Positions 1 to 7,285 of a stretch of DNA of 24,328 bases are shown here, in pieces. Source of the stretch: Parvularculaceae bacterium UBA4496 (GTDB lineage: Bacteria > Pseudomonadota > Alphaproteobacteria > Caulobacterales > Parvularculaceae); assembly GCA_002388885.1 (NCBI GenBank), contig DGNI01000211.1:23803-48130 (forward strand), given 5' to 3'. The position numbers and the translations under genes are program-made. Numbering within the stretch: position 1 is the first letter of the stretch; every line of letters starts with the position of its first letter. The notes beneath the pieces were generated by a model that was not told where the DNA came from, did not search any database, and saw only the letters and a list, made by a program, of their open reading frames with translations.

Positions 1-266
1 ATCGCAAGGCGCGCGCCGCGCTCGAACCGGTCGGCGATCTTTCGGGCCAGCGCCTTCGCCCTGTCGCGCAGGTCGCGGTACGGCAGCACAGCGGTGGCTT
101 CACCGCGAAGGTTGAAGAAGTTATAGCCGGTCTCTCCCTGAGCGGCGTAGTCAAGCGCTTCGCAGACCGTGGAAAACCCGCCCACTTTTTTGGGCAAAGA
201 TGCGTTATTGCTTGGTGTCGGCATAATCGCCTGCTTTGGGTTCGCCTCTTGTGGGATATCGGCCAT
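1..266 (-). CDS. Fatty acyl-AMP ligase, N-terminal part (cut by window edge)
   Basis: Only the first 88 or so codons are present and the gene runs off the left edge. The translation contains GFSTVCEALDYAAQGETGYN and later VLPYRDLRDRAKALARKIAD, which match the start of fatty acyl-AMP ligases (ANL superfamily). These activate a fatty acid as an acyl adenylate and usually load it onto an acyl carrier protein rather than CoA. The ATP-binding and catalytic motifs lie outside the window. Two in-frame ATGs are possible. The upstream one (codon 264-266) has GGGGGC a few bases before it and is preferred; the inner one (222-224) gives a protein starting MPTPSNNASLPKK. It is divergent from the fatty acid hydroxylase at 682, so a shared lipid-modification role is plausible. 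In Caulobacter and sphingomonads such ligases sit in sphingolipid gene clusters (established knowledge); membership here is inference. Confidence 0.7.
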   Translation of the reverse strand, partial: MADIPQEANPKQAIMPTPSNNASLPKKVGGFSTVCEALDYAAQGETGYNFFNLRGEATAVLPYRDLRDRAKALARKIADRFERGARLA

Positions 267-681
267 TTACGCCCCCGTACTACTTTGCCGGTTTGCTCCG
301 GCCTTATTGCGATACGTTCAGACCGGGTTCAGTCGGCCGCTTTGTTGAAACTCATTATATTCGCTGTCGCCAGCCCAAGCCCGCGGCGCTGCGCCGGTAC
401 GCAGCCCGTTGGGTAATCTTCAGCCGATACAAGGCCTTGGGTCAACGGGCAAGTCCCGGGTATGCCGCGCCGCATCAAGATTTGCAGCCGGATGTTACAT
501 GTTGCCCACAAACAGCGCCTGACAGCATTTTCCGTTAAGAAATAGCAACTTGCCGCAGGAATCCCCGCTTGAATACCAGGGCTCGCCCGCCTAGTTTCGC
601 AAACGCAGCGTTTGCGCCCTTAGGGCGGCATCGCGGCATTTTCGCTAAGATTACAGACCAGCAGGTACAAGGAAGCGCCGG
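267..681. other. 415-base intergenic region between divergent lipid genes
   Basis: No convincing gene lies here: the open frames present have poor start sites and no recognisable protein character. It must hold the promoters for both flanking genes, but I see no clear -35/-10 pair. Three inverted repeats are visible. GCCCGTTG (404-411) pairs with CAACGGGC (443-450) across a 31-base loop. CGCAAACG-CAG-CGTTTGCG lies at 598-616. CGCCCT-T-AGGGCG follows immediately at 615-627, so the last two overlap by two bases. They sit 55-84 bases before the hydroxylase start codon and could form part of its mRNA leader or an operator. Each alone is short enough to be chance. Confidence 0.4.
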
Positions 682-1455
682 ATGCGGGTTTTCATCGGCT
701 ACAAGGCTTGGAAAGATGAGGAATATCTCCTCAATCGCATGACTTTCGACGATCTGGTGAAGGCTTATGTGACTTATCCTGCGATCCAGATTTACGCCCT
801 TATTATCGTCGCTGCCTTGATTACGGGCATTGCGACCATGACGTCTTTTACGCTTTTCGCGATTTCCTTCGCGATCGGCGCGCTGATGTTCCCAATTGCG
901 TGGTATCTGGTGCACCGGTTCGTGCTGCATGGCAGCTGGATGTATAAAACCCCCTTCCTGGCGAGCCTGTGGAAACGGGTCCATTACGACCATCACCGCT
1001 TTCCCAATGATTTATCCGTGCTTTTTGGCGGTCTCCACACGACCTTGCCGACGATCCTGTTCGTTGCCGGACCGGTCGGGTGGCTGCTCAACGGCTTGCC
1101 AGGGGGGTGCGCCGCCATCGCCGGCACTGTGGTCATGACCTGCTACACGGAATTCCTGCATGCCGGCCAGCATCTGGCGTTCGAGCCGAAATCGAAATTC
1201 TGGAAGACCATCAAGGCCCGGCACCTCGCCCATCATTTCCACAATGAAAAAGGCAATTTCGGGATCGCCGAGTTCTTCTGGGACAAGGCGTTCGGAACCT
1301 TTTACGCCGAAACCAAAGACGCTCAGCGCAGCATGACGGCTCGTAATCTTGGTTACACAGACGAAACGGCCAAGAAATTTCCTTGGGTTAAGGAGCTGAC
1401 GGACAATGAGCCTGACGCCCGGCAGGCAATGCGCCAGCGCGGCGCGGCTGGCTAG
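682..1455 (+). CDS. Sterol desaturase / fatty acid hydroxylase family membrane protein
   Basis: A 257-residue integral membrane di-iron oxygenase of the FA_hydroxylase family. Two hydrophobic stretches (about 33-52 and 56-76) precede the metal-binding histidine clusters: H78-x4-H83, H101-x2-H104-H105, H160-x3-H164 and H181-x2-H184-H185 with H187. This is the expected set for enzymes that hydroxylate or desaturate an acyl, sterol or carotenoid chain at the inner membrane using O2. The segment HNEKGNFGI after the last cluster is typical of the bacterial branch. The substrate cannot be told from sequence; the divergent acyl-AMP ligase suggests an acyl chain, perhaps of a sphingolipid-type or hydroxylated lipid (inference). 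The start is supported by AAGGAAG about nine bases upstream. An in-frame ATG at residue 20 is less likely because the leading residues look genuine. Confidence 0.85.
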   Translation: MRVFIGYKAWKDEEYLLNRMTFDDLVKAYVTYPAIQIYALIIVAALITGIATMTSFTLFAISFAIGALMFPIAWYLVHRFVLHGSWMYKTPFLASLWKRVHYDHHRFPNDLSVLFGGLHTTLPTILFVAGPVGWLLNGLPGGCAAIAGTVVMTCYTEFLHAGQHLAFEPKSKFWKTIKARHLAHHFHNEKGNFGIAEFFWDKAFGTFYAETKDAQRSMTARNLGYTDETAKKFPWVKELTDNEPDARQAMRQRGAAG

Positions 1456-1494
1456 GCGGCCCGGTTTCCGTAGCATTGATTGGCCTTCTGAATA

Positions 1495-1509
1495 CCGGAT
1501 CAAGTCCGG
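1495..1509. repeat. Small extragenic palindrome (CCGGA-TCAAG-TCCGG)
   Basis: CCGGATCAAGTCCGG forms a five-base-arm hairpin between the hydroxylase and hppA. The core matches, as I recall it, a short palindrome (CCCGGATCAAGTCCGGG-like) scattered between genes in many alphaproteobacterial genomes. This copy is degenerate on its left arm. I saw no second copy in the window. It could act as a weak transcript-end structure for the hydroxylase mRNA. Confidence 0.4.
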
Positions 1510-1686
1510 GATTTCACGCCGGTGCAATCGGCGCATAACTTTTGGTTGATTTTACAAGAGGGCTTTGCCAGTTTCCGCGCCGACATGAACGGGAGCTGGT
1601 TGAAGCGCGCGCGGGGGACCCCTGACGCTGCGGCCATGTCAGGCTTCTAAACCTCATCATACTGAAAATCCTAGGAAGGGTAGAAA

Positions 1687-3813
1687 ATGAGCATTGCGCT
1701 ATTGGCGGTCATTGGGGCCGGCTTGGCAGCCATTCTGTACGGCGCCTTCACCGTCAACCAGGTGTTGTCGCTGCCGTCCGGCACTGACCGCATGAAAGAA
1801 ATCGCCGCCGCCATTCAGGAAGGCGCGCAGGCATATCTCAACAAACAATACACGACCATCGCCATTGCCGGCGGAGCCGTGTTTCTGGTTTTGCTGTTCG
1901 CGTTTAAATTCGACTTTATTCCGGCCGTCGGTTTCGCCATAGGCGCCATCCTGTCGGGCGCCGCGGGCTTCATCGGCATGCTCGTGTCGGTGCGCGCGAA
2001 TGTACGTACGACTCAGGCAGCGAGCGAGAGCCTCGCTAAAGGTCTTTCCGTTGCGTTCAAAGCGGGCGCTATTACTGGCATGCTCGTCGCCGGTCTCGCG
2101 CTTCTCGGTCTTGCCGCTTACTACGCAATCCTGACGGCGGGCCTCGGCCACGCGCCGGAAAGCCGCGCGGTGGTCAATGGTCTCATTGCGCTGTCGCTTG
2201 GCGCCTCATTGATCTCTGTTTTCGCCCGTCTCGGCGGCGGCATCTTCACCAAAGGCGCAGACGTGGGCGGCGATATGGTCGGCAAGGTTGAAGCCGGCAT
2301 TCCCGAAGATGATCCGCGCAACCCGGCGACCATTGCCGATAACGTCGGCGATAATGTCGGCGACTGCGCAGGTATGGCGGCGGACCTCTTTGAAACCTAT
2401 GTTGTGACAGTTGCGGCGACGATGGTGCTGGGTTCGATCCTGTTCACTGCAGACGCAGCGCAATTCATGTTCTACCCGCTCGCTATCGGCGGCGTGTGCA
2501 TTCTGACTTCGATTGCGGGCACCTATGGCGTATCGCTCGGCAAAGGCTCAACCAACATCATGGGCGCGCTATACAAGGGCCTCGTCATCACCGGCGTCCT
2601 TTCGCTGGTCGCGATCGGTATTGTGACGTTCCAGATGTTCGGCTTTTCAGAACAGATCGGCACGACAGAAGGCGGCGCGCCGTTTACGGGGCTTTCACTG
2701 TTCCTGTGCGGCATACTCGGCCTCGTCGTGACAGGCCTGATTGTCTGGATCACCGAGTACTACACCGGCACCGGCTATCGTCCGGTGAAGTCGGTGGCGA
2801 AAGCATCTGAGTCCGGTCACGGCACCAACGTCATCCAGGGCCTTGCGGTTTCCATGGAAGCAACCGCGCTTCCGGCAATCGTTATCGTCGTCGGCATTGT
2901 CACTGCTTACAATCTTGCCGGCCTTTTCGGCATCGCCACGGCGGTGACGACCATGCTGGCGCTTGCGGGCATGATTGTCGCGCTGGACGCTTTTGGTCCG
3001 GTGACGGACAATGCTGGCGGCATCGCGGAAATGGCGGGCCTTGAAGGGTCTGTGCGCGAAACCACCGACGCGCTCGACGCTGTGGGCAACACCACGAAAG
3101 CCGTCACCAAGGGGTACGCCATCGGTTCGGCGGGTCTCGGCGCGCTCGTTCTGTTCTCCGCCTACACCAAGGACATCGAACACTTCACGGCACACCCGTC
3201 GGAGTTTCCGTTCTTTGCGGACGTAAACGTCTCGTTCTCGCTTTCCGATCCCTACGTGATTGCGGGCCTCCTGATCGGCGGCCTGTTGCCCTATCTCTTC
3301 GGCGGCATCGCCATGCAGGCCGTTGGCCGTGCGGCGGGGGCCATCGTTGAGGAAGTGCGCCGGCAGTTCAAGGAAAAGCCGGGCATCATGCAGGGTACGG
3401 AGCGTCCGGATTACGCCCGTGCCGTGAACATGCTCACCGGCGCAGCGATCAAGGAAATGGTCGTTCCGTCCATGCTGCCGATCCTGTCGCCGCTAGTGGT
3501 GTACGGCGTTGTCAGCGTTGTCGCCGACAAGTCGGCTGCGCTTTCCGCCGTCGGCGCCATGCTGATCGGCGTGATCGTCACAGGCCTCTTCGTCGCCATC
3601 TCCATGACGGCGGGCGGCGGCGCCTGGGATAACGCCAAAAAGTACATCGAAGACGGTAATCACGGCGGCAAGGGCTCCGAGGCCCATAAGGCCGCTGTTA
3701 CCGGCGACACGGTCGGCGATCCTTACAAGGATACGGCAGGCCCGGCGGTGAACCCGATGATCAAGATCACGAACATCGTCGCGCTTCTCCTGCTCGCAGC
3801 GCTTGCCGGATAA
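1687..3813 (+). CDS. hppA: K+-insensitive, H+-pumping membrane pyrophosphatase
   Basis: A 708-residue polytopic membrane protein of the usual length for bacterial H+-translocating pyrophosphatases. It hydrolyses cytoplasmic pyrophosphate and exports protons, conserving energy released by biosynthesis. The signature PPi/Mg-binding stretch is intact from about residue 207: [20 protein letters not shown], then [10 protein letters not shown]. The C-terminal substrate loop [10 protein letters not shown] and [18 protein letters not shown] are also intact. The ion-specificity segment reads [10 protein letters not shown] with a lysine at residue 471. In this family Lys at this position marks the K+-independent, proton-pumping class, while Ala marks K+-dependent enzymes (established knowledge). 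AGGAAGGG lies seven bases before the ATG, a strong ribosome binding site. The gene is followed by a strong terminator and appears monocistronic. Confidence 0.97.
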   Translation: MSIALLAVIGAGLAAILYGAFTVNQVLSLPSGTDRMKEIAAAIQEGAQAYLNKQYTTIAIAGGAVFLVLLFAFKFDFIPAVGFAIGAILSGAAGFIGMLVSVRANVRTTQAASESLAKGLSVAFKAGAITGMLVAGLALLGLAAYYAILTAGLGHAPESRAVVNGLIALSLGASLISVFARLGGGIFTKGADVGGDMVGKVEAGIPEDDPRNPATIADNVGDNVGDCAGMAADLFETYVVTVAATMVLGSILFTADAAQFMFYPLAIGGVCILTSIAGTYGVSLGKGSTNIMGALYKGLVITGVLSLVAIGIVTFQMFGFSEQIGTTEGGAPFTGLSLFLCGILGLVVTGLIVWITEYYTGTGYRPVKSVAKASESGHGTNVIQGLAVSMEATALPAIVIVVGIVTAYNLAGLFGIATAVTTMLALAGMIVALDAFGPVTDNAGGIAEMAGLEGSVRETTDALDAVGNTTKAVTKGYAIGSAGLGALVLFSAYTKDIEHFTAHPSEFPFFADVNVSFSLSDPYVIAGLLIGGLLPYLFGGIAMQAVGRAAGAIVEEVRRQFKEKPGIMQGTERPDYARAVNMLTGAAIKEMVVPSMLPILSPLVVYGVVSVVADKSAALSAVGAMLIGVIVTGLFVAISMTAGGGAWDNAKKYIEDGNHGGKGSEAHKAAVTGDTVGDPYKDTAGPAVNPMIKITNIVALLLLAALAG

Positions 3814-3840
3814 GCCGCACACAACACTAACGAAGAAAAA

Positions 3841-3869
3841 GGGCCCGCTTTTGCGGGCCCTTTTTTTTT
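3841..3869. terminator. Strong two-way rho-independent terminator
   Basis: GGGCCCGC-TTTT-GCGGGCCC (3841-3860) is an eight-base perfect stem followed by nine T on the plus strand, ending hppA. The opposite strand reads the same stem followed by five T (from AAAAA at 3836-3840), so it can also end the convergent lipoprotein transcript, whose stop codon lies only 17 bases away. Confidence 0.95.
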
Positions 3870-3885
3870 GACGCGAGCGTTTCGG

Positions 3886-4422
3886 CTAGTCGTCGATCGC
3901 TTCCCCCAGCTTGTACGATAGGTTTTGCTGCTCCTGGCGAAGCATGCGTTCAACGTCGTCCACATATTTGATCATGCCCGTCAGAATCTCTTCGTTGTAG
4001 ATTTCATCACTGGCTCTGAGCTCTTCAGCGGCGGCGGTCATGTCCGCTTGCGCCGCGCGGGCTTCCTCATGCCAGCGGCCGATCTGCCTGAGATTTCCTC
4101 GCGCCTCGGCGGCATCTTCATCGCTTGCGCTTTCCGTCGTGGCGGCGTCGACAGAAGCGCGTATAGCGCGGACCGAACCGGTGAATTCGTTTGCTGTGTC
4201 GAGAGAGCGCCGGACAATGGCGTTCAGCTTGATCACTGTGACTTCCGTGAAAGCCGGATGCATTGCGTCGGACTCGATGGCGCTGAACTCGCGTCCTTCG
4301 ATAGCGCCGCGAGGGGCCTCTTGTGCGGCTTTGGTCTTGCCTGCAGCGGCCGTCGCCTCTGAGTTGTTGTCAGCACAACCAGCGATGACAAAACACAAAA
4401 ACACCAGAAGATAGCGGCTCAT
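3886..4422 (-). CDS. Small predicted lipoprotein, helical, function unknown
   Basis: A 178-residue protein with a hydrophobic N-terminus ending in a lipobox, VIAGC with the modifiable cysteine at residue 16, followed by DNNSE. Asp directly after the cysteine would be the inner-membrane retention signal by the E. coli rule, though that rule is unreliable in alphaproteobacteria. The mature part is rich in Ala, Glu, Asp and Arg with spaced hydrophobics, so it is probably a long helical or coiled-coil bundle. I recognise no domain. The start is supported by AAGGGA seven bases upstream. It converges on hppA and shares the two-way terminator. It lies downstream of the haloperoxidase-like gene on the same strand with a gap of about 100 bases, so co-transcription is possible but not shown. 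Confidence 0.75.
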   Translation of the reverse strand: MSRYLLVFLCFVIAGCADNNSEATAAAGKTKAAQEAPRGAIEGREFSAIESDAMHPAFTEVTVIKLNAIVRRSLDTANEFTGSVRAIRASVDAATTESASDEDAAEARGNLRQIGRWHEEARAAQADMTAAAEELRASDEIYNEEILTGMIKYVDDVERMLRQEQQNLSYKLGEAIDD

Positions 4423-4462
4423 AACGGTCCCTTTTGGCTAGGCTTGCATGTGCGCGGCAGAG

Positions 4463-4491
4463 CGGCGGCGTTGCCGCCGCCGTCCTTTTTT
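4463..4491 (+). terminator. GC-rich hairpin with T-run facing the plus strand
   Basis: CGGCGGCG-TTGC-CGCCGCCG (4463-4482) forms an eight-base stem followed by TCC and six T (4486-4491) on the plus strand. It sits between two minus-strand genes, so no plus-strand gene in the window needs it. On the minus strand the loop is GCAA, a stable GNRA tetraloop, and lies just after the haloperoxidase-like stop codon. There it could cap that mRNA's 3' end without a T-run. It may be an antisense-transcription block; this is inference. Confidence 0.45.
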
Positions 4492-4525
4492 GATCCGCAA
4501 CGATACATTGAGTTTTGGACGACCG

Positions 4526-6160
4526 CTAATCCGCGGGCTGGAACGGTCCGAACTCCGACACGATATGTTGGGCGATGTTTGCGCCCAGCGCCTGCCCTTC
4601 AGTATTATCGTAGCTCCAGTGTACGCCGTTATAGATCCGGCTGAGGCCGTTTTCGATCTGCATGTCCGAGAGGTTCTCGTAGAGAACCGGCATCAGCGGT
4701 CTCGGGGCGCCGTTGAACGGATCAACGCCCTCGCCATTATATTCGTCAGAGACAAACGTGAACGGCGTGTCGTCGCCGAAGAACGATATCAAAATCTGAA
4801 TCATCGACGCGCAAAACGTGGCGTGCCCCGACGGATATGCCGGGAACGGCGGCGTCGGGCGGATGAACGCCTGACCCGCGTGCAACTCCACATTGACGAT
4901 GGAAACGCCGACCGGATCCCAGTCCGGATCGTTTACGGTTCCGGGCGCGCCGTCATTGGCGCGGATGCCGGTCACCGGACGCCACCAGTTGTAATACCAC
5001 TTGCTGTCCCACGCCGCGATGCCGGAATCAGCGAGGCCCGCATTCACCATGGCGAGCAGTCGCGCCAGATCAACCGCATCAGTCATGCCTTCCTGCATGG
5101 CGACCTGAACGGCGATCTGGTTATAGGCGCGCGGCGGCGTGCCGAGGAGCGGCACGGCGTCATAACCCCAGAAATTGCCGATGATGCGCGTTTCCGGCGT
5201 GGATGTGCTCGGCGTATTCGCGTTGTCCGGAGAACCGCCAAGCGCGGCGACTTCGGCGAAGGCGTCATTATACGCCTGCGAACCGACCGCAGGCGGCGCT
5301 GGCAGTCGGAACTGGTCGCCGCTGTCGAGCGTGAACGGCGTCACCCCGCCCCAGTAGGCGCCAAGAGAAAGATTGAAGTCGCCTGAAAACTCCGGCGTAT
5401 TCGGGTCGGGCGTCCATTCGCCGATATTCGTGGCGCCGCCGTTGACAGGCTCTCCGAAAAAATTCGTACCGCCGTCGGCGACGCGGCCGCCATCGCCGAA
5501 TTGCGGTTCGTTATCGCGCGAATTGTCATGCTTGCGGTTGCGCAGCATTTCTTTCGCCGCATCCATGCCGACGGCCTTGCCCTTGTTGATGGATACGCCG
5601 CTGTCCGTCAGCTGGTCCATGTCCGACCGCAGAAGGTCGCGCAGGCGTTCCTTCTGGTAGGGGTAGAGGGCTTTCAGCACATGATAAGCCGCATAGGAAA
5701 TTGCGGCGTCTTGCGAGGCGCCGTTTTTCGGGCCTTTGACGCTGTTATAGGGCGCGTAGTCCTGTTCGAACGCGTTTGCGGCGTCGTAAACCGCGATCAT
5801 GGTCATGGCGAGCGCGCGGCTGGTGCGCGTCGGCCCCCCCTGAAGGAACGGCACGTCGCCGGTGTCCGGGTCGGGCGTGTGATCGAGCGCGACGGAGTCG
5901 AGGGCGACTTCGTGCCAGAACTTGACCCGGTCCGCCGGTCCGCTGAGCGACGGAGCGGTGGTGTTGGTTTGCAAACGCTCAAGAACGCTGCGCGTCAGGG
6001 CCGATTTGCTGGTGCGGCCGAGATAGCCAAGCTTTTGCACCTCGTTGAATTTGGCCTCGCCCTCATCTTCATCCGGCGCGGCCGTTGCGGGCGCGCTCAA
6101 AAACGTCGGCGCCATCATCGCGGCCGCCATGACGGTGAATGACTTTAGCAACTTGTTCAT
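4526..6160 (-). CDS. Exported vanadium-dependent haloperoxidase / PAP2-type phosphatase family enzyme
   Basis: A 544-residue protein with a Sec-type signal peptide (MNKLLKSFTVMAAAMMAPTF, cleavage near ATA/APDE). The C-terminal half carries the full vanadate/phosphate-binding triad of the family: K387-x6-R394-P in KWYYNWWRP, P443-S444-G445-H446 in AYPSGHATF, and S-R508-x5-H514 in SRIYNGVH. These correspond to the Lys/Arg, Ser-Gly-His and Arg/His residues of fungal vanadium chloroperoxidase. The fold is shared with acid phosphatases, so halide oxidation by H2O2 is likely but not proven. The start is taken at codon 6158-6160 because GGAG lies eight bases upstream and it gives a clean signal peptide; a longer frame begins at 6187. 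The region ahead of it holds a conspicuous palindrome. An exported location fits oxidative halogen chemistry in the periplasm or outside the cell. Confidence 0.85.
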   Translation of the reverse strand: MNKLLKSFTVMAAAMMAPTFLSAPATAAPDEDEGEAKFNEVQKLGYLGRTSKSALTRSVLERLQTNTTAPSLSGPADRVKFWHEVALDSVALDHTPDPDTGDVPFLQGGPTRTSRALAMTMIAVYDAANAFEQDYAPYNSVKGPKNGASQDAAISYAAYHVLKALYPYQKERLRDLLRSDMDQLTDSGVSINKGKAVGMDAAKEMLRNRKHDNSRDNEPQFGDGGRVADGGTNFFGEPVNGGATNIGEWTPDPNTPEFSGDFNLSLGAYWGGVTPFTLDSGDQFRLPAPPAVGSQAYNDAFAEVAALGGSPDNANTPSTSTPETRIIGNFWGYDAVPLLGTPPRAYNQIAVQVAMQEGMTDAVDLARLLAMVNAGLADSGIAAWDSKWYYNWWRPVTGIRANDGAPGTVNDPDWDPVGVSIVNVELHAGQAFIRPTPPFPAYPSGHATFCASMIQILISFFGDDTPFTFVSDEYNGEGVDPFNGAPRPLMPVLYENLSDMQIENGLSRIYNGVHWSYDNTEGQALGANIAQHIVSEFGPFQPAD

Positions 6161-6220
6161 CTGCTTAACTCCACTCCGGGCCGTCAACGAGGCCCATTTG
6201 ATCGGACGCGCATTGGGCTG

Positions 6221-6248
6221 GCAAAGGGAATGACGTCATTCCCATTGC
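6221..6248. promoter_or_regulatory. 28-base near-perfect palindrome, candidate operator
   Basis: The centre GGGAATGACGTCATTCCC (6226-6243) is a perfect 18-base palindrome with no spacer. After one mismatched pair (A6225/A6244), symmetry continues through GCAA (6221-6224) and TTGC (6245-6248), so 13 of 14 base pairs per arm match. It starts 60 bases upstream of the haloperoxidase-like start codon, a position suited to a repressor or activator site. With no spacer it is more likely a dimeric DNA-binding site than an RNA hairpin. I cannot assign the regulator. Confidence 0.6.
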
Positions 6249-6364
6249 GGTTTTACGGGCGGATGACACGCGAACGCGACGCTCATTTGGGCTCCCCCTG
6301 ACGGAAAATTTCTACCGCGCCGAGGGGTTCATTACAAGAATAACGCCGCGCGGAAATTTTAGAT

Positions 6365-6384
6365 AATTGACATACATATCAATT
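6365..6384. promoter_or_regulatory. AT-rich 20-base dyad overlapping a TTGACA box
   Basis: AATTGACATACATATCAATT has six-base perfect outer arms (AATTGA/TCAATT) and partial inner symmetry, 8 of 10 pairs in all. It contains TTGACA (6367-6372), an exact consensus -35 hexamer on the plus strand, but no good -10 hexamer lies 16-18 bases downstream. Size and composition resemble operators of TetR-type dimers; the regulator is unknown. Confidence 0.4.
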
Positions 6385-6451
6385 TCAAACGAAGACTCGT
6401 GTGGTGGATTTTAGGTTCAGTTCCGCCGCACCGACAAAGCCTTCGCGCATA

Positions 6452-6479
6452 GCGGGTAAACGCCTTGCGTTTTTCCCGC
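6452..6479 (+). other. Stem-loop ahead of the HAD phosphatase gene
   Basis: GCGGG, T, AAACGC, a CTT loop, GCGTTT, TT, CCCGC can fold into an eleven-pair stem with a small internal bulge. It lies about 95 bases before the chosen HAD start codon. It could be an mRNA leader structure or a weak transcription-attenuating hairpin. No strong T-run follows, so a standard terminator is unlikely. Confidence 0.35.
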
Positions 6480-6573
6480 CTCTGATATGTTATCGCCGCC
6501 GATCCTCTTTTCGATCCCGAAAATAATCGTAGTTAATTTCAACGCGCATTCCAGCGCCCAAGATATGCGAGCC

Positions 6574-7266
6574 ATGAACAAAAGCTTATCGTTAGACGCA
6601 GTGATTTTCGATTGCGATGGGGTGCTGGTTGATTCCGAGGTGCTGGCGATCAGGGGAGAGCGCGGCGCGCTCGAAGAATTCGGGCTCCGTTACTCGCCGG
6701 AGGATTATGTCAGGAAATTTGTCGGCTTGCATGACGGCGCGTTTTTTGACGCGCTGCGCGAGGATTTCCGCGAAGCATTTTCAGCGGACGCGCCGGGCGA
6801 CTTCGAGGAACGTATTCTCGAAGGGCGCGGGCGTGAGCGCCACGCGCTGCAGGTCATCGAAGGCGCCGCCGCCGCTATGCAAACGGTGAAAGCGCAGTTC
6901 GGGCGCATCGGCGTCGCCTCATCGTCGCGCGCGCATTTTTTGAAATCGAAACTGGAACGGACGGGGCTTTACGAATTCGCAGCGCCGCATGTTTATTCCG
7001 CTGACCTGGTCGCACATGGAAAGCCTGCGCCGGATATTTTTCTTTATACGGCGGAAAGGCTGGGCGTTGATCCGGCGCGATGCCTTGTGCTTGAAGACAG
7101 CGAGAATGGCGTCAGGGCGGGGCTCGCCGCAGGCATGACCGTCTGGGGTTTCCTCGGGGGCGGGCATATTTTTGACGGCCATGCTGAGCGTCTTCTCGGC
7201 GCGGGGGCCGAGAAATCTGTAAGCACGTTTGCTGATTTTATCAGTGCGCTTGACGCTCGGGCGTGA
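6574..7266 (+). CDS. HAD-superfamily hydrolase (subfamily IA sugar-phosphatase-like)
   Basis: A 230-residue cytoplasmic phosphatase. HAD motif I is FDCDGVLVDSE (nucleophile D13, acid/base D15), motif II is the Ser run S116-S118 in VASSSR, motif III is K150 in HGKPAPD, and motif IV is LEDSENGV (E174, D175). The helical cap lies between motifs I and II, as in subfamily IA enzymes such as 6-phosphogluconate phosphatase, phosphoglycolate phosphatase and beta-phosphoglucomutase. The combination VLVDSE, HGKPAPD and VLEDSENGV is commonest in the sugar-phosphatase/phosphoglucomutase-like group; the substrate is not known. The start is chosen at 6574 because family proteins begin just before motif I. 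An ATG at 6565 is equally possible and neither has a good ribosome site. Threonine aldolase follows after 19 bases, probably in the same transcript. Confidence 0.85.
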   Translation: MNKSLSLDAVIFDCDGVLVDSEVLAIRGERGALEEFGLRYSPEDYVRKFVGLHDGAFFDALREDFREAFSADAPGDFEERILEGRGRERHALQVIEGAAAAMQTVKAQFGRIGVASSSRAHFLKSKLERTGLYEFAAPHVYSADLVAHGKPAPDIFLYTAERLGVDPARCLVLEDSENGVRAGLAAGMTVWGFLGGGHIFDGHAERLLGAGAEKSVSTFADFISALDARA

Positions 7267-7285
7267 GCGGCGCCATGGGTACGCC

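Larger units (their letters stand above)
6161..6573. other. 413-base divergent regulatory region
   Basis: No gene is supported here. It separates the haloperoxidase-like gene (minus) from the HAD phosphatase gene (plus) and must carry promoters for both. Three inverted structures lie in it (6221-6248, 6365-6384 and 6452-6479) and are listed separately. The stretch 6351-6420 is AT-richer than its surroundings. A plus-strand frame extends the HAD protein upstream to 6487, but those residues do not resemble the family. Confidence 0.5.

Noticed and set aside
236..538. Plus-strand frame of 100 codons in the 267-681 gap
   Set aside because: It begins with TTG inside the acyl-AMP ligase leader, has no ribosome site, and its residues show no domain, signal or membrane segment.
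535..996. Minus-strand frame of 153 codons overlapping the hydroxylase
   Set aside because: The plus-strand hydroxylase has all histidine motifs here; the minus frame has no protein character.
4448..5386. Long plus-strand open frame of 312 codons
   Set aside because: It lies antisense to the haloperoxidase-like gene, whose catalytic motifs are in the minus frame. Its translation is Arg-rich with no domain, typical of a GC-rich shadow.
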